Program-made: the position numbers and the translations under genes | From: UBA1206 sp050953105 | GTDB lineage: Bacteria > Bacillota > Clostridia > Oscillospirales > CAG-382 | Length of the DNA: 64,000 nt | Direction: 5' to 3' | Assembly (NCBI GenBank): GCA_050953105.1 | Contig: JBMNMA010000009.1 | Location: 1 to 64,000, forward strand | Part shown: positions 36,108 to 45,690 of the stretch, piece by piece | Numbering within the stretch: the first letter of the stretch is position 1 | Layout: every line of letters begins with the position of its first letter | Notes under the pieces: model-generated | Told to the model about the DNA's origin: nothing | Databases searched by the model: none | Seen by the model: only the letters and a program-made list of their open reading frames with translations

Positions 36108-36434
36108 ATGGTTCAATCATATGCTGAGTATGTTCCAGCGTTTAAAGCGATATCAGATGAAACACGCTTAAGGATAATTGATATGCTGTCTTGTGGAGAA
36201 ATGTGTGCTTGTGATATTTTAGAAGGTTTAAGTATTTCACAGTCTACACTTAGTTATCATATGAAAATCCTTGCAGATAGTGGACTTGTACGTGCAGAAC
36301 GTGACGGAACCTGGATGAGATATACACTTAATAAGGAAAGAATTGCAGCAGTTCTAGAGTTTTTTGCAATCATAACAAATGAAAAGGAAGATTGCATCTG
36401 CAAGAAATGCAAAGATAATGTTTCAAGTAATTAA
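36108..36434 (+). CDS. arsR: ArsR-family metalloregulator
   Basis: The 108-residue protein is a winged helix (FKAISDETRLRIIDMLSCGE ... QSTLSYHMKILADSGLV). The metal-sensing cysteines lie in GEMCACDILEGL, and there is a Cys-rich C-terminus (CICKKCKD). In this family arsenite binding to such cysteines releases the operator. A strong AAGGAGGT site precedes ATG 36108. It heads a wrecked arsenic operon; it is the only member that looks intact. Confidence 0.92.
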   Translation: MVQSYAEYVPAFKAISDETRLRIIDMLSCGEMCACDILEGLSISQSTLSYHMKILADSGLVRAERDGTWMRYTLNKERIAAVLEFFAIITNEKEDCICKKCKDNVSSN

Positions 36435-36453
36435 TTTTAAGGAGGATCTTGTT

Positions 36454-37121
36454 ATGCAAATATTAAAAGCTATTTGGGACTTTTTCCAAAACCAAATACT
36501 TGGCATGAGATGGCTTAATGAACTGGTTGGGAATGGGTTAAGTGCATTAGGGTTTGATACAGCTAACCGCTGGGTTGGAAGCATTCAGTTTTTTGTTTAT
36601 GATGTGATAAAAATTGTAGTCCTATTATGTTTTTTAATCTTTTTTATCAGCTATATTCAAAGTTATTTTCCGCCTGAGCGCAGTAAGAAGATATTAGGCC
36701 GTTTTCGTGGTATCGGAGCAAACACAGCAGCTGCACTGCTTGGAACAGTGACACCCTTGGTCTTTTACTGACACTGATTTTATTTTTTGCTTTCCAAGGA
36801 GAAACCTTCCTAAATAACCCATTGCACATTCTTCTTATTGCAGTGCCTTTGATCATTCAAACATTCTTAATTTTCTTTGTAGCATATCTTGCAAGTAAGA
36901 AGTTAAAACTATCTCATGATATTGCTGCACCCGCTGGAATGATTGGTGCATCCAATTTTTTTGAACTTGCGGTTGCTGTGGCAATTGCACTGTTTGGCAC
37001 AACCTCTCCAGCCGCCTTAGCTACTGTTGTGGGTGTGCTTGTTGAGGTACCAGTTATGCTGATGTTGGTTAAAATCGCAAACAATACAAAAGGTTGGTTT
37101 CAATATGAAAAATCAAATTAA
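36454..37121 (+). pseudogene. Arsenic efflux gene: permease head fused to Acr3 tail, out of frame
   Basis: From ATG 36454 (AGGAGG upstream) the protein resembles ArsP/DUF318 permeases (SYFPPERSKKILGRFRGIGANTAAALLGTVTP). Near 36765 the sequence becomes the C-terminal part of an Acr3 arsenite carrier (APAGMIGASNFFELAVAVAI ... VGVLVEVPVMLMLVKIANN). The parts are in different frames, the first stopping at 36771. A deletion has removed the end of one transporter and the start of the next. Neither can work. Confidence 0.8.
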
Positions 37122-37132
37122 GGAGGGTTTTT

Positions 37133-37423
37133 ATGGGTGATATTAAGCCAAAAGTAGGTTTTATTTGTGTTCATAATTCATGCAGGAGTCAGATTGCTGA
37201 GGCACTTGGTAAGCACTTTGCTAGTGATGTTTTTGAAAGTTATTCAGCAGGCACTGAGCTTAAAAATCAAATAAATCAAGATGCAGTAAGATTAATGAAA
37301 GAAATCTATTCTATAGATATGGAAGAGAATCAACATTCAAAATTATTATCCGATATTCCACCTGTTGATGTTGTCATTAAAATGGGGTGTAATGTTGTAT
37401 GTCCTCTTATGGAAAGTGCTTAA
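37133..37423 (+). pseudogene. arsC: Arsenate reductase (thioredoxin-type), C-truncated
   Basis: The start has AGGAGGG before ATG 37133. The protein shows the low-molecular-weight phosphatase-like loop VHNSCRSQIAEALG and an intact middle (FESYSAGTELKNQINQDAVR). The family continues for about 40 more residues after GCNVVCP, including the last redox cysteine. Here the frame runs into unrelated sequence (LMESA) and stops at residue 96. Probably inactive. Confidence 0.82.
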
Positions 37424-37748
37424 ATCAGACGTGAATACGGAGTCAAACAGTAAAGAAGCAGAAATGACTGTTGAGGATATTGCCAAGACAGAGGAAGAAA
37501 TTATATCGGAGGAGATGGACATTATCAGCAGTAAACCGCAAAGTGATATCAATACCGCTACGGATATCTTTGATAAAACAGATGCCAATACATGGTTCAG
37601 CAATCTAAATGGAACAAAGGTAACTGCCGAGGATATTGACAAAATAGTAAAAGGAATGACATTAGAGGATGTAGTCAATGAAAACATTGAAACAGCCATA
37701 CCTAACAGTTATTTATTCAAAAACGGTAAGGTTGAACTACCGTCATAA
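37424..37748 (+). pseudogene. C-terminal fragment of an unknown acidic protein
   Basis: An open frame that only gains a start inside arsC encodes EAEMTVEDIAKTEEEIISEE, then TWFSNLNGTKVTAEDIDKIV and IPNSYLFKNGKVELPS. It is very acidic and looks like the end of a larger gene joined to arsC at about 37424. A GC-rich hairpin follows. The family is not recognised. Confidence 0.45.
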
Positions 37749-37765
37749 ATTACATAGATAATAGA

Positions 37766-37789
37766 GCGCCGCGGGGAAACCCGCGGCGC
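37766..37789. repeat. Perfect GC-rich palindrome, second copy
   Basis: The arms GCGCCGCGGG and CCCGCGGCGC surround GAAA. The core is identical to the palindrome at 26615-26636 and is again placed just after a gene end. The following CAAAGACAAGC is also shared with that copy. Confidence 0.72.
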
Positions 37790-37849
37790 ACTCCTCAGGC
37801 AAAGACAAGCAGCTGCCCAATTATAATACCTCAGTCGCGGACCGGTATG

Positions 37850-38380
37850 CTTCACTTTTTGGAGATTTCCATGCTCGGCAAATAAACCGACTTTCTGACA
37901 ACGTCGTCGGTGGGACAAATCGTCTTCGTCTTGGTATATTTGCGCAGCATACGGTGAAAGCTCTCTATCACGTTTGTGGTGTAGTGAGCGTTCTCACTCC
38001 CTGGGGGTACTTAAAATAGGTGGAGAGCTCCGCTCAGTTCTGTCCTCAGGATTTGATAATCTGAGGGTATTTCTTACCCCACTTCTCACGGAACTCCTCA
38101 AGCCGGGACTCCGCATCGTCCGGCGTGGTAACGTCGTAGACCAGCTTCAAATCGACCATGACCGTCTTAATATCTTTGTACCCCCAGATGATCGTCCATT
38201 TCGGCTTCAAGCATCACTTCAATCGTGCTTTTGAACAGCCCTTCCAACAGTGTCTGCACATCCGCAATATTCGCGCATTCCTCGGACAGTATCCCGACCA
38301 GTTCCTCTGCTCTTACCGTGTTCATGCTTTTCTGCTCCTTTTTCTTTGCTGTGGAAATTATTGCTATTTACACGATTCGG
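37850..38380 (-). pseudogene. IS256-family transposase remnant (element B)
   Basis: On the minus strand ATG 38324 starts MNTVRAEELVGILSEECANI and reads to STIEVMLEAEMDDHLG. It then jumps over most of the gene to DLKLVYDVTTPDDAESRLEEF, with several stops toward 37850. The end ATTTACACGATTCGG near 38365 matches the terminal repeat of element A (ATTTACACGGTTCG). It is an internal deletion derivative. Confidence 0.75.
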
Positions 38381-38495
38381 TATACAGTCTCACAGTATCG
38401 TAAGTAGTATTGTTTTTCTTCTTTTTTGCTCTTTTGATATTTTCTTGAAATAAACACAAGCAGCGCCGGCTCGAGTGAGAGGATGAAATTTATAT

Positions 38496-41400
38496 TCAGC
38501 TCTTGTAATATACGGGAGTGTCCGGCATTTGAGCGGGAGAACCGGGAAGCGAAAAATCTTTGAATACAATATCATAAAACATATTTGCAACAGCTTTAAG
38601 ATTTGCTGTAATATCGAAGGTTAATGAGCTATCACCGATTGAAATCTCAACAATACCCCAATTTCCGTCCTCAACACGCGAAGTGATGTTCTGATATACG
38701 TTTATTCCGACAACACCGATGACCTCCTCAAGATACTTTCGCAGAATATCGAATCCGTTCATTTCATCAAAGCCTTTTTTAATATATTTCTTAATAAAGC
38801 TATTGACCGAATCTGAAAAATCAGGTTTTGCTTTCAAAAATTTATCCATATATGAGGCTGCGAGTGCTTTTATACCGTTAACAGTGATATCTCCGCCCAT
38901 GTTGACTAGTGTTTTATAGATATCACCCTTGCTGTTTTCCGTATAACAGTAATGTTTTGCAAAATTGAGCATACCAAACGAAGCAACAAGAGCTCCTATT
39001 TTCTTTGGCGTCGGCGCTTCAAGTCCGGTCATGAAATTAACAAGTGTGTTTTCAATACCTGCTTCAAGGGTTAACAGCAAATTAACCGAACCGAAATTAA
39101 TTTCCTCACCCCAGAGTATTTTAACGCCTACCTCACCGATAAACTGCACATAGTAGTCTTTAAGCGGGCTAATAAATGCGTCTACCGCCGGACCGCCGCC
39201 ATAAACAGTAACAAGATATGAGAACGCCTGATCTCCGAACCATTTTAGCACAGAGCAGACAAACTCCATCTTTTCTAGTTTAGCATCAAGCGCCCGGAAC
39301 TGATCGGCCTCGGCGGTGTAGTAGTATGCAGATTCTATTATTATCGCCCGGCGGATCATCATAAGCTCGTTTGCCGAGCGCTTATCTGCCGTGCGTATCA
39401 GCTCCCGCGCCTCTCCGCTTGCCGAAAGTCCGTATCTGTTTACTGCCCGTTTTAGCAGCTCATATTCATGCTCCCAATTGCCCCTCGTATCTGGTACCTC
39501 GCCTAATAGTCGTATAGTAAGCTCTTTGTTATATGTTTGCCCCGAAAATTCACAACTGATCTTCATGCTCACGATGTAAGGAGGGGTGCCTTCGGGCTCG
39601 GGGAGTGTTATTTCGGGCTCAAAATAAAATATGCCGTTATCCTTAAGATCACTGTTAATTCTATATTTGAATGTTTTGCATAAATTTTTTGCTTCTTTTG
39701 TGCTTCCGGTAATTGGTGAAAATTCGGTCGTAACCTCCTTCATATCCGCAATGATTGCGACGGGTTTCTCACCGCTCTTGTCAATTATAGCCAGTGTGAC
39801 ATCCATTCTTGCAGGTTTGATTTTGGGGTCAAGTCCTGATGCATCCTCGTTGTCGTCGGTTTTTATTATCAAGCGCCCCTCATCATCATAAGTCGCTCGA
39901 ACAGATAGTCCCTCCGGATAAAGAACAACAGTTATCTCACCTTCCGCCTTCTCTTCTTCATTCTCGGCTCTGACCACAAATTTCAGACGCAGCTCATCCT
40001 CTGAGGCAGAGGTACCGTTTGTCAGTACTGCATGGTATGACCCGTCCTCAAGCTCTTCAAGTTTGACAGTAATATCACCATCATCAGCAACAGTCACCTC
40101 GGGTTTTGCTATGAAATCCATTGGTTTGAAATAAACGTCATATTCCAGTCCATCGCCCGATATCATCTCGACAATACTTGTTCCTGAGTACTTGCCGATC
40201 TTTTCAAATTTAATAAACGGATCGCCAATTACCTTAAATTTCACATCGTTTCGGAAGGTTCCCCCCTCACCGGTGAACATAAAAGATACAACTCCTGTGT
40301 CGGGATTGTCTGCACCCTTTACGCTCTCGGCACAGACAAGCGCCCCCATATAACCGCCTGCCATTGAAGCACCATCTATTCTGAGTGGATTGCCTTCGCA
40401 GAATATGCTTATCTGAGATGTCAAATCCGGACGGTCAATTTCCTGTCCGTTTTCTGTTACCTCCGCCATTCTTGCGTAAACAGTAACCGGAGGCTTGTCA
40501 TAGCGGATGCTATCCCCGAAGTCCTTATTAATATACATTTTATATGTAGAACGTTTTCCCTCAGAGTCACCGTCAGAACCCGCGGCTGCCGCAAGAGCTG
40601 CGCCGGCCCCCAATATCCCGGTTATTATTATCGCCGGCACAGAAACACCATTGTCTTCCCCCGGAAAAACCGCGGCATCGGTGTTCAGTATCATGCCCTT
40701 TGCACCGTATTTCCAGGTATAGAAGTGGTAAATTTTAATTGTGTCGCAATTCGACTCATAAGTACCATGAGGAGAATAATACACCAGACTTGAGGCGGAA
40801 TTAAAGCTTATATCTATTTCGATAACCATAATGTCCCCATTATTGATGCCATAAGGGGCATTGCCATTGATTGTCTGGTTATCGATTTTTTGATTGTCTT
40901 CCGGACTTAACAAACTTAATATACCCCCGGATGTACCCCCGGGCATAGAAAGTCTTTCGGATATCCTTGAGTTCGCGGCCATATCTTCACTGTTATAATC
41001 AATCTTTGATTTGTCATAAATATGTGTAAATGCGATTAGCGAAAATTGAATTTCTTTGAAGTGATAGGTGGTATCATCATAAATATTTGCGCTCAATGGT
41101 ATCGAAATTTTTCCGTTTTCACGGTATTGCCTATCCGGGTTGCCTAAGGCGACATTAAGATATGCATGCTCGCCCGGAAGAATAATTGTTGTATATTCAT
41201 AATCTCCGGGATTTTCCTTGGCGTCATCATACAATTCACTATTATAACCACTACCGGTATAATTAAATTTATAGTCAATCTTATTTTTATCGGCGGTATA
41301 AGAAATGCGGGTGTCATCATCCGGATTTGATGCGTAATACGAAGCAAGCTCTTTTGAGTACTCAATTACAACACTTTTATCGTATGTCCAATAACCTGCC

Positions 41401-41501
41401 CAATCATCAGAAGAACCCTTGGCGGAAGCATTTATCACCGGTAAAAAAATAACGGTAATCAAATAAACGAGTACCAGATAAGCAAATATCTTTCGTTTCA
41501 T
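38496..41501 (-). CDS. Large secreted protein of unknown function
   Basis: The 1001-residue protein has a signal peptide (MKRKIFAYLVLVYLITVIFL, cleavage near ASA). A beta-rich region of about 280 residues follows, then a short Ala/Gly-rich hydrophobic segment (VPAIIITGILGAGAALAAAA, near 290). Next are Ig-like or bacterial-adhesin-like stretches (to about 640) and a mainly helical C-terminal third. No catalytic motif was recognised. Its ATG overlaps the stop of the upstream gene by 4 bases, so the two are translated together. The single internal hydrophobic segment may tether it to the membrane. Confidence 0.7.
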   Translation of the reverse strand: MKRKIFAYLVLVYLITVIFLPVINASAKGSSDDWAGYWTYDKSVVIEYSKELASYYASNPDDDTRISYTADKNKIDYKFNYTGSGYNSELYDDAKENPGDYEYTTIILPGEHAYLNVALGNPDRQYRENGKISIPLSANIYDDTTYHFKEIQFSLIAFTHIYDKSKIDYNSEDMAANSRISERLSMPGGTSGGILSLLSPEDNQKIDNQTINGNAPYGINNGDIMVIEIDISFNSASSLVYYSPHGTYESNCDTIKIYHFYTWKYGAKGMILNTDAAVFPGEDNGVSVPAIIITGILGAGAALAAAAGSDGDSEGKRSTYKMYINKDFGDSIRYDKPPVTVYARMAEVTENGQEIDRPDLTSQISIFCEGNPLRIDGASMAGGYMGALVCAESVKGADNPDTGVVSFMFTGEGGTFRNDVKFKVIGDPFIKFEKIGKYSGTSIVEMISGDGLEYDVYFKPMDFIAKPEVTVADDGDITVKLEELEDGSYHAVLTNGTSASEDELRLKFVVRAENEEEKAEGEITVVLYPEGLSVRATYDDEGRLIIKTDDNEDASGLDPKIKPARMDVTLAIIDKSGEKPVAIIADMKEVTTEFSPITGSTKEAKNLCKTFKYRINSDLKDNGIFYFEPEITLPEPEGTPPYIVSMKISCEFSGQTYNKELTIRLLGEVPDTRGNWEHEYELLKRAVNRYGLSASGEARELIRTADKRSANELMMIRRAIIIESAYYYTAEADQFRALDAKLEKMEFVCSVLKWFGDQAFSYLVTVYGGGPAVDAFISPLKDYYVQFIGEVGVKILWGEEINFGSVNLLLTLEAGIENTLVNFMTGLEAPTPKKIGALVASFGMLNFAKHYCYTENSKGDIYKTLVNMGGDITVNGIKALAASYMDKFLKAKPDFSDSVNSFIKKYIKKGFDEMNGFDILRKYLEEVIGVVGINVYQNITSRVEDGNWGIVEISIGDSSLTFDITANLKAVANMFYDIVFKDFSLPGSPAQMPDTPVYYKS

Positions 41502-42463
41502 ATGTCGGCACCTCCTTTATTGAACTTTAAAACAATGAGCATAATCACTCCCGTTATAAGAACTGCCAATCCCAAACAATATGGTGTATATCCCCATGGA
41601 ATCAGCGACAAAGGTACCGAAAGTGCAAATCCCAGCGCAAGCCCCTGCAAAATGGAGTTGAGAGGTATTGTATTTTCAATCCTTTTTCCGTCAATTTTCT
41701 TCGCTGTGAGAGAAGCCGTCAATTTTCTTATAAATCCACCGTTGCTGCCCAGTGCGCGAAGAATAAGTAAAAAAGCAGCTACTCCAGCCATGCTTTTTAT
41801 AAAAGCGGAATATCCTGCCATAAAATTATATATGATGAGTGCTGCTCCCGCTCCTGTCAGCAACCACCCGAGCTGTGGAATAGATAATTGTTTATGTATT
41901 CCACCCAGTATTTTCAGCCCCGAACCGATATGTTTATATCCACCTGTTAAAATCCATATAAAACACGAGGCGAAAACACCCTTACCCAGAACACCTCCCG
42001 CCATCCTGACTACGTTATTGCTCGCACCACCTTGAGCAAAGGTCAGCCAGGCAGCAAACCTCACGGGCAGAGGATTGATGCCCAGTGCCTGAAGCAGTAT
42101 CAGAGTAATCCATAATCCCCCAAGTATTACTATAGGAATGAGTTTTTTCTTGTCCTTGAATATACCCTTTAGGTTGCGTGCGATTAGGGCAGAAAATTTC
42201 AATATTGTTCCTTGAGGACTTAGAACATCGTTATTTATGCCGGATAAAGGCACTGATACAACAACGCTTTCACTTGAATTTGGGGATGCCGATAAAAGCC
42301 CTGTCCGAGGGTTTGTATTTATTCCTTGCACTCCGGAGGTATTTGGTTGTGCGCTGGTGTCCTTAGCTCTTTGTTGTTTGTTGTTTGCAGCGATTTTTGC
42401 CCCGCACATAACACAAAACCTATCGTTTTCTTCACGCTTGGCTCCACATTTTTCACAATTCAT
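41498..42463 (-). CDS. Zinc-ribbon, multi-pass membrane protein of unknown function
   Basis: ATG 42463 is chosen because it starts exactly at the zinc ribbon (MNCEKCGAKREENDRFCVMCGAKI, a CxxC-CxxC pair). The frame is open upstream without a ribosome site. A polar linker (residues about 25-85) leads to several hydrophobic segments (KLIPIVILGGLWITLILLQA; others at about 150-320). The gene overlaps the secreted-protein gene by 4 bases, so the pair is one operon. The ribbon faces the cytoplasm by inference. No known family was identified. Confidence 0.68.
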   Translation of the reverse strand: MNCEKCGAKREENDRFCVMCGAKIAANNKQQRAKDTSAQPNTSGVQGINTNPRTGLLSASPNSSESVVVSVPLSGINNDVLSPQGTILKFSALIARNLKGIFKDKKKLIPIVILGGLWITLILLQALGINPLPVRFAAWLTFAQGGASNNVVRMAGGVLGKGVFASCFIWILTGGYKHIGSGLKILGGIHKQLSIPQLGWLLTGAGAALIIYNFMAGYSAFIKSMAGVAAFLLILRALGSNGGFIRKLTASLTAKKIDGKRIENTIPLNSILQGLALGFALSVPLSLIPWGYTPYCLGLAVLITGVIMLIVLKFNKGGADI

Positions 42464-42796
42464 TAGTTTCTCAACCTTCCTAGTAATATTACTGTATAAA
42501 ACGAAACTCGGCTCCATTTGGCAAAAGCTACTTGACTATGCAATGCTTTTATATGTATATCCTTTATATCTGTGAAAAATCTCATTGCTTCCGTCTCCTT
42601 AATTGTCGTAGAAGAGCTCTTAAAGATATTATAGCATTTTTATAAATTAATTGCAATAAAAATGTTGAAAATTTCCAATAAACGAATGAATATATGAAAA
42701 AACATTAACAGCATTTAATACACCCTGCTAAAAGTTTATTAAATTAATAAAAGCAATGAACATCCAAAGAATAAATCATTGCCTTAGTTTTATTTA

Positions 42797-43282
42797 TTAT
42801 TGAGATACCCGTGCAAGTTCCTGCCAGATCTTAACCATTGCATAGGTATCAAGTTTACAGTATTTGAGAAGATTACGACGAGTTTTATCGGCTTCTTCCG
42901 GTGGCATATCCTTTATTTTAGGAAAGACGGTCATTGCTTCACTGCCGTTATGTACACCTTCAAGATTATTATAGTTAAGTTCCGGATCATTTGGGAATAT
43001 CGCTGGGAGTACACTTTTTATAGAAAACGAACCCTTCATCATTTTATTATAATAATACCCTGACTTAAAGGGAACAAGCAAGTCCTTGATGTTTGATTCA
43101 ATATTCAAAAGATGCTCCGCAAGGTCGGGAAACTCCTTTGCCAGTTCCTTTATCCGTGTACACTCAAACGATTTATTATACACCAAAGTACATACATTAT
43201 ATGGTATATCTCGGCATAATTGATCTGCAAGATCACGTCGCGGGTCTGTTCCTGATATACCTAGAAATTCTTTGTGTTTCAA
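42797..43282 (-). pseudogene. DUF2779 protein, C-terminal fragment
   Basis: The frame contains the characteristic end of DUF2779 proteins (GSFSIKSVLPAIFP, GSEAMTVF, LLKYCKLDTYAMVKIWQEL), an exonuclease-like fold. The family is several hundred residues long. Here only 161 codons remain, and near 43285 the sequence becomes an unrelated plus-strand gene. No start signal is present. Confidence 0.7.
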
Positions 43283-43284
43283 TT

Positions 43285-43878
43285 CACCATTTGGAGTCTC
43301 AATATAAACTGAAAAAGGACCTTGACGATTTTGCTGTTTACATAAACCAGTTTGCAGGTGTTTACAACGATTTGTGCTTTATGCAGGACCTTTCAAAAAA
43401 CGATGCTGAACTGACCGAGATTTTTGCAAATGATATTTACTTTGGCGATGATAAAAATCTATGGATAAACGGCAAAACCCTCTATAACGCCACAATTGAA
43501 CTGGGAAACCGGCTGGTGCTGGTTTTGCAGGGTGGCTACAACATTTTCGGCGCCTATGATAAAATGGAAAAATATAAAAACCACTGGGAACATCAGGGTT
43601 ATGCCGAAAGAAACGCTTTCAGGGAAAAAATAATAAAAATCTATTCCCAGTTTAACACCATGTGTGTGGCTGCCTGTGCCATAATAAGAGATATTAATAA
43701 TGGCAGCACCGCCAAGACTCGCTTCGTCTGGGCAAAGGAAGGCTCCTTTGTAAAACTAACCCCACAATCCCCTCCGACAGGAGATGCGTCAAGCATAATT
43801 CTTTGCTCTTTCTTGCTGCTTATTTCAATAGGTATAATAGTTTTTATATATAAGAATAAGCAAAGCATATCCGAATAA
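43285..43878 (+). pseudogene. N-truncated membrane-anchored protein fragment
   Basis: Family-like sequence begins at about 43285 (SQYKLKKDLDDFAVYINQFA), where the opposite DUF2779 fragment ends. It runs to TAA 43876. It is helical and charged, with one C-terminal membrane segment (SIILCSFLLLISIGIIVFIY) and a short cytoplasmic tail, so it is tail-anchored. The upstream open codons lie antisense to DUF2779 and are not real. ATG 43381 could start a shorter product. The family is not recognised. Confidence 0.5.
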
Positions 43879-43893
43879 GCATATAAAACTTAA

Positions 43894-43926
43894 AACCCGG
43901 CCATGTAAACGCATGGCCGGTATATT
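43894..43926 (+). terminator. Strong terminator at the border of the ordered region
   Basis: The arms CCGGCCATG and CATGGCCGG enclose TAAACG, followed by TATATTTTA. Confidence 0.8.
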
Positions 43927-44039
43927 TTATTCAATAATACCGGCTATCTGAAGTATTTAATGATATTTTCATTCCGAAAATCGTATAATTCGGTAAATAA
44001 AAGCGGGCACCTGCAAAAAAAAGTTAAAAATAGTAATAC

Positions 44040-44068
44040 TTGCTTTTATTTATAATCTGTGGTATACT
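44040..44068 (+). promoter_or_regulatory. ctc promoter
   Basis: TTGCTT (44040-44045), 17 bases, TATACT (44063-44068). It reads into the hairpin leader and the L25/Ctc gene. Confidence 0.65.
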
Positions 44069-44095
44069 ATATATAAATCAAATAGAAAAGAACCG

Positions 44096-44160
44096 TCTAT
44101 AAAGAAGGGCTTTTAGTATTGCACCAAAAAGTGCTATATGAACGAATCCCTTCTTTTTTT
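44096..44160 (+). promoter_or_regulatory. Leader terminator/attenuator or small RNA before ctc
   Basis: AAAGAAGGG and CCCTTCTTT pair across about 40 bases that hold a second stem (TTGCAC / GTGCTA). The structure ends in a run of eight T residues, an intrinsic terminator. It begins about 28 bases after the promoter and ends 80 bases before ctc. Either ctc is attenuated or a 70-nt RNA is made. Confidence 0.6.
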
Positions 44161-44240
44161 ACAATCACAGCATGGTAACACTCCTAAACGCAAACGTATA
44201 GGTTTGTATAAATAAAAACTCATTTAAGGAGGAAAAACAA

Positions 44241-44822
44241 ATGGAAGTTATTACAGTAAACAAGAGGGACTTTTCAGTCAAAGCAAAGCATTTAAGACGC
44301 AACGGCATGGTGCCCGGAAGTGTTTTCGGTGGTCCGCTTCCAGATTCCATTTCTCTTCAAATTGATGAGGGCATTGCACGCAGACTGGTTCGTTACAAAC
44401 GGGAAGGAAGCAAAATAAAACTTGATCTTGACGGACAACTGATTCCTGTCCAGATTAAGGAAATTGAATTAAACATACTTAGCAATGAAATCCTTCACAT
44501 CAGTTTCCAAGCACTTAAGGCGGATCAAAAGGTAAATAGTGTTATCCATATTATTCTGAAAAACACTGAAAAAATTACCGAATCACTTGAAACCATGCTG
44601 ATGGAAATTCCTTATGCCGCTTTACCGGAATACATGATCGACACAATTACAATTGATGTTGACGGAATGGCGGTGGGCACAGTTATTACTGTTTCTGATA
44701 TTCCGGAACTGATGAATGAAAAAATTGATTTACAAGTTAACAAGGAAGAGATTGTTTTACGTATCAATGACAGAAGACGCTTTGCCAAACGGCCAATGGA
44801 GCAGGCAGCCGAATCGGTATAA
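44241..44822 (+). CDS. ctc: 50S ribosomal protein L25 / general stress protein Ctc
   Basis: The 193-residue protein has the two-domain Ctc layout. The N-terminal L25 fold, which binds 5S rRNA, has LRRNGMVPGSVFGG and LQIDEGIARRLVR. The C-terminal TL5-like beta domain has LMEIPYAALPEYMIDTITID and GTVITVSDI. AGGAGG lies 8 bases before ATG 44241. The length fits Ctc rather than short L25. A terminator-like leader suggests conditional expression. In many Bacillota ctc lies beside pth; that gene is not here. Confidence 0.93.
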   Translation: MEVITVNKRDFSVKAKHLRRNGMVPGSVFGGPLPDSISLQIDEGIARRLVRYKREGSKIKLDLDGQLIPVQIKEIELNILSNEILHISFQALKADQKVNSVIHIILKNTEKITESLETMLMEIPYAALPEYMIDTITIDVDGMAVGTVITVSDIPELMNEKIDLQVNKEEIVLRINDRRRFAKRPMEQAAESV

Positions 44823-44956
44823 ATCCTTACAAGCATTTAAGCTATAGATAGCAAAAGCTTGAATTGCATTGCTGTTACATTCAATATTTCATTATACGCT
44901 AAATAATCTCAAAGCCGCCTGACATTTACTTGTATATAAAAAACAGGAGGTTATGC

Positions 44957-45205
44957 ATGATTCGATTAGCAGTAATTAAAGATAAAATTACGAAATTATA
45001 TAAGACCAACCCAAATATTCATATAAATGTTTTTAAGAAACGGCCCAGCATTTGTTTAAGCAATGAGCCTGCTATTATTACAGGTGTCTATCCTCATATC
45101 TTTCGAATTGAAGAACAAAGCAGCGGCTTTTCCAGGTGCTATACCATCCAATACACTGATGTCCTGACAAAGTGTATAGAAATAGTTGAAATTGCAGAGG
45201 AATAA
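44957..45205 (+). CDS. veg: Veg-family protein
   Basis: This 82-residue protein resembles Veg of spore-forming Bacillota in size and layout: an N-terminal helix (VIKDKITKLYKTNPNIHIN) and then an Sm-like beta domain (AIITGVYPHIFRI ... GFSRCYTIQYTDVLTKCIEI). Veg has been linked to biofilm regulation and early development, but its biochemistry is unclear. ATG 44957 follows CAGGAGGT; an earlier in-frame ATG lacks a site. It is similar to Veg but divergent at the N-terminus. Confidence 0.75.
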   Translation: MIRLAVIKDKITKLYKTNPNIHINVFKKRPSICLSNEPAIITGVYPHIFRIEEQSSGFSRCYTIQYTDVLTKCIEIVEIAEE

Positions 45206-45335
45206 CCGTATAGACGAGAATGAATAAAGAAGGGTTGAGTCATTAAGGAAGATATTTTCCATTTATTTAAAGCATGGAAAAGTCTTATATACAAAAGCGT
45301 GCAAAACTAAAACAAATAAGTATGTTTAATACAAA

Positions 45336-45366
45336 TAAAGCCTCGGCTGATATCCGAGGCTTTGTC
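45336..45366 (+). terminator. Rho-independent terminator
   Basis: The arms AAAGCCTCGG and CCGAGGCTTT flank a 7-base loop. It is symmetrical enough to work on both strands. Confidence 0.75.
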
Positions 45367-45444
45367 ATTAAGTTTAAAAAGATGTGAGTAGTCAGGTAAC
45401 TATTACAACTTGGAATTTTATATTGGAATAAAAGTGGTAAAATA

Positions 45445-45690
45445 TTGTTGACAGTATTCCAATATTTTGGAGGAAGAACACAGACTATTCTTTATGACCT
45501 TGACCGTGTCTATGTAGTCAGCGAAAATCTGGGAAATATCATATTCGTACCCGCCTTTGAGGAATATGTTAAGCGTATAGGTTACAGTGTTTCGCTATGT
45601 AGACCAAGAGATCCTCAAAGTAAAGGTAAGGTTGAAGAGGTGATTGGATACATAAAGCAAAGTTTTCTTGAGGGCAGGATATACACCGGA
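45445..45690 (+). pseudogene. istA fragment (second IS21 copy), fused in frame to the next gene
   Basis: From about 45456 the DNA is nearly identical to 8439-8680 of the istA at 7895 (FQYFGGRTQTILYDLDRVYV to SFLEGRIYTGM). It carries two of the three catalytic acids but no ends. At 45690 homology stops and the frame continues into the DUF1801 gene. A TTG at 45445 is the first possible start. Confidence 0.85.

Noticed and set aside
37365..37423. Alternative start of the acidic protein inside arsC
   Set aside because: The first 20 codons are arsC sequence in another frame. The acidic sequence begins at the join at about 37424.
43093..43284. Upstream part of the plus-strand frame at 43093-43878
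   Set aside because: It is antisense to a recognisable DUF2779 segment and lacks a ribosome site. Real homology starts at about 43285.
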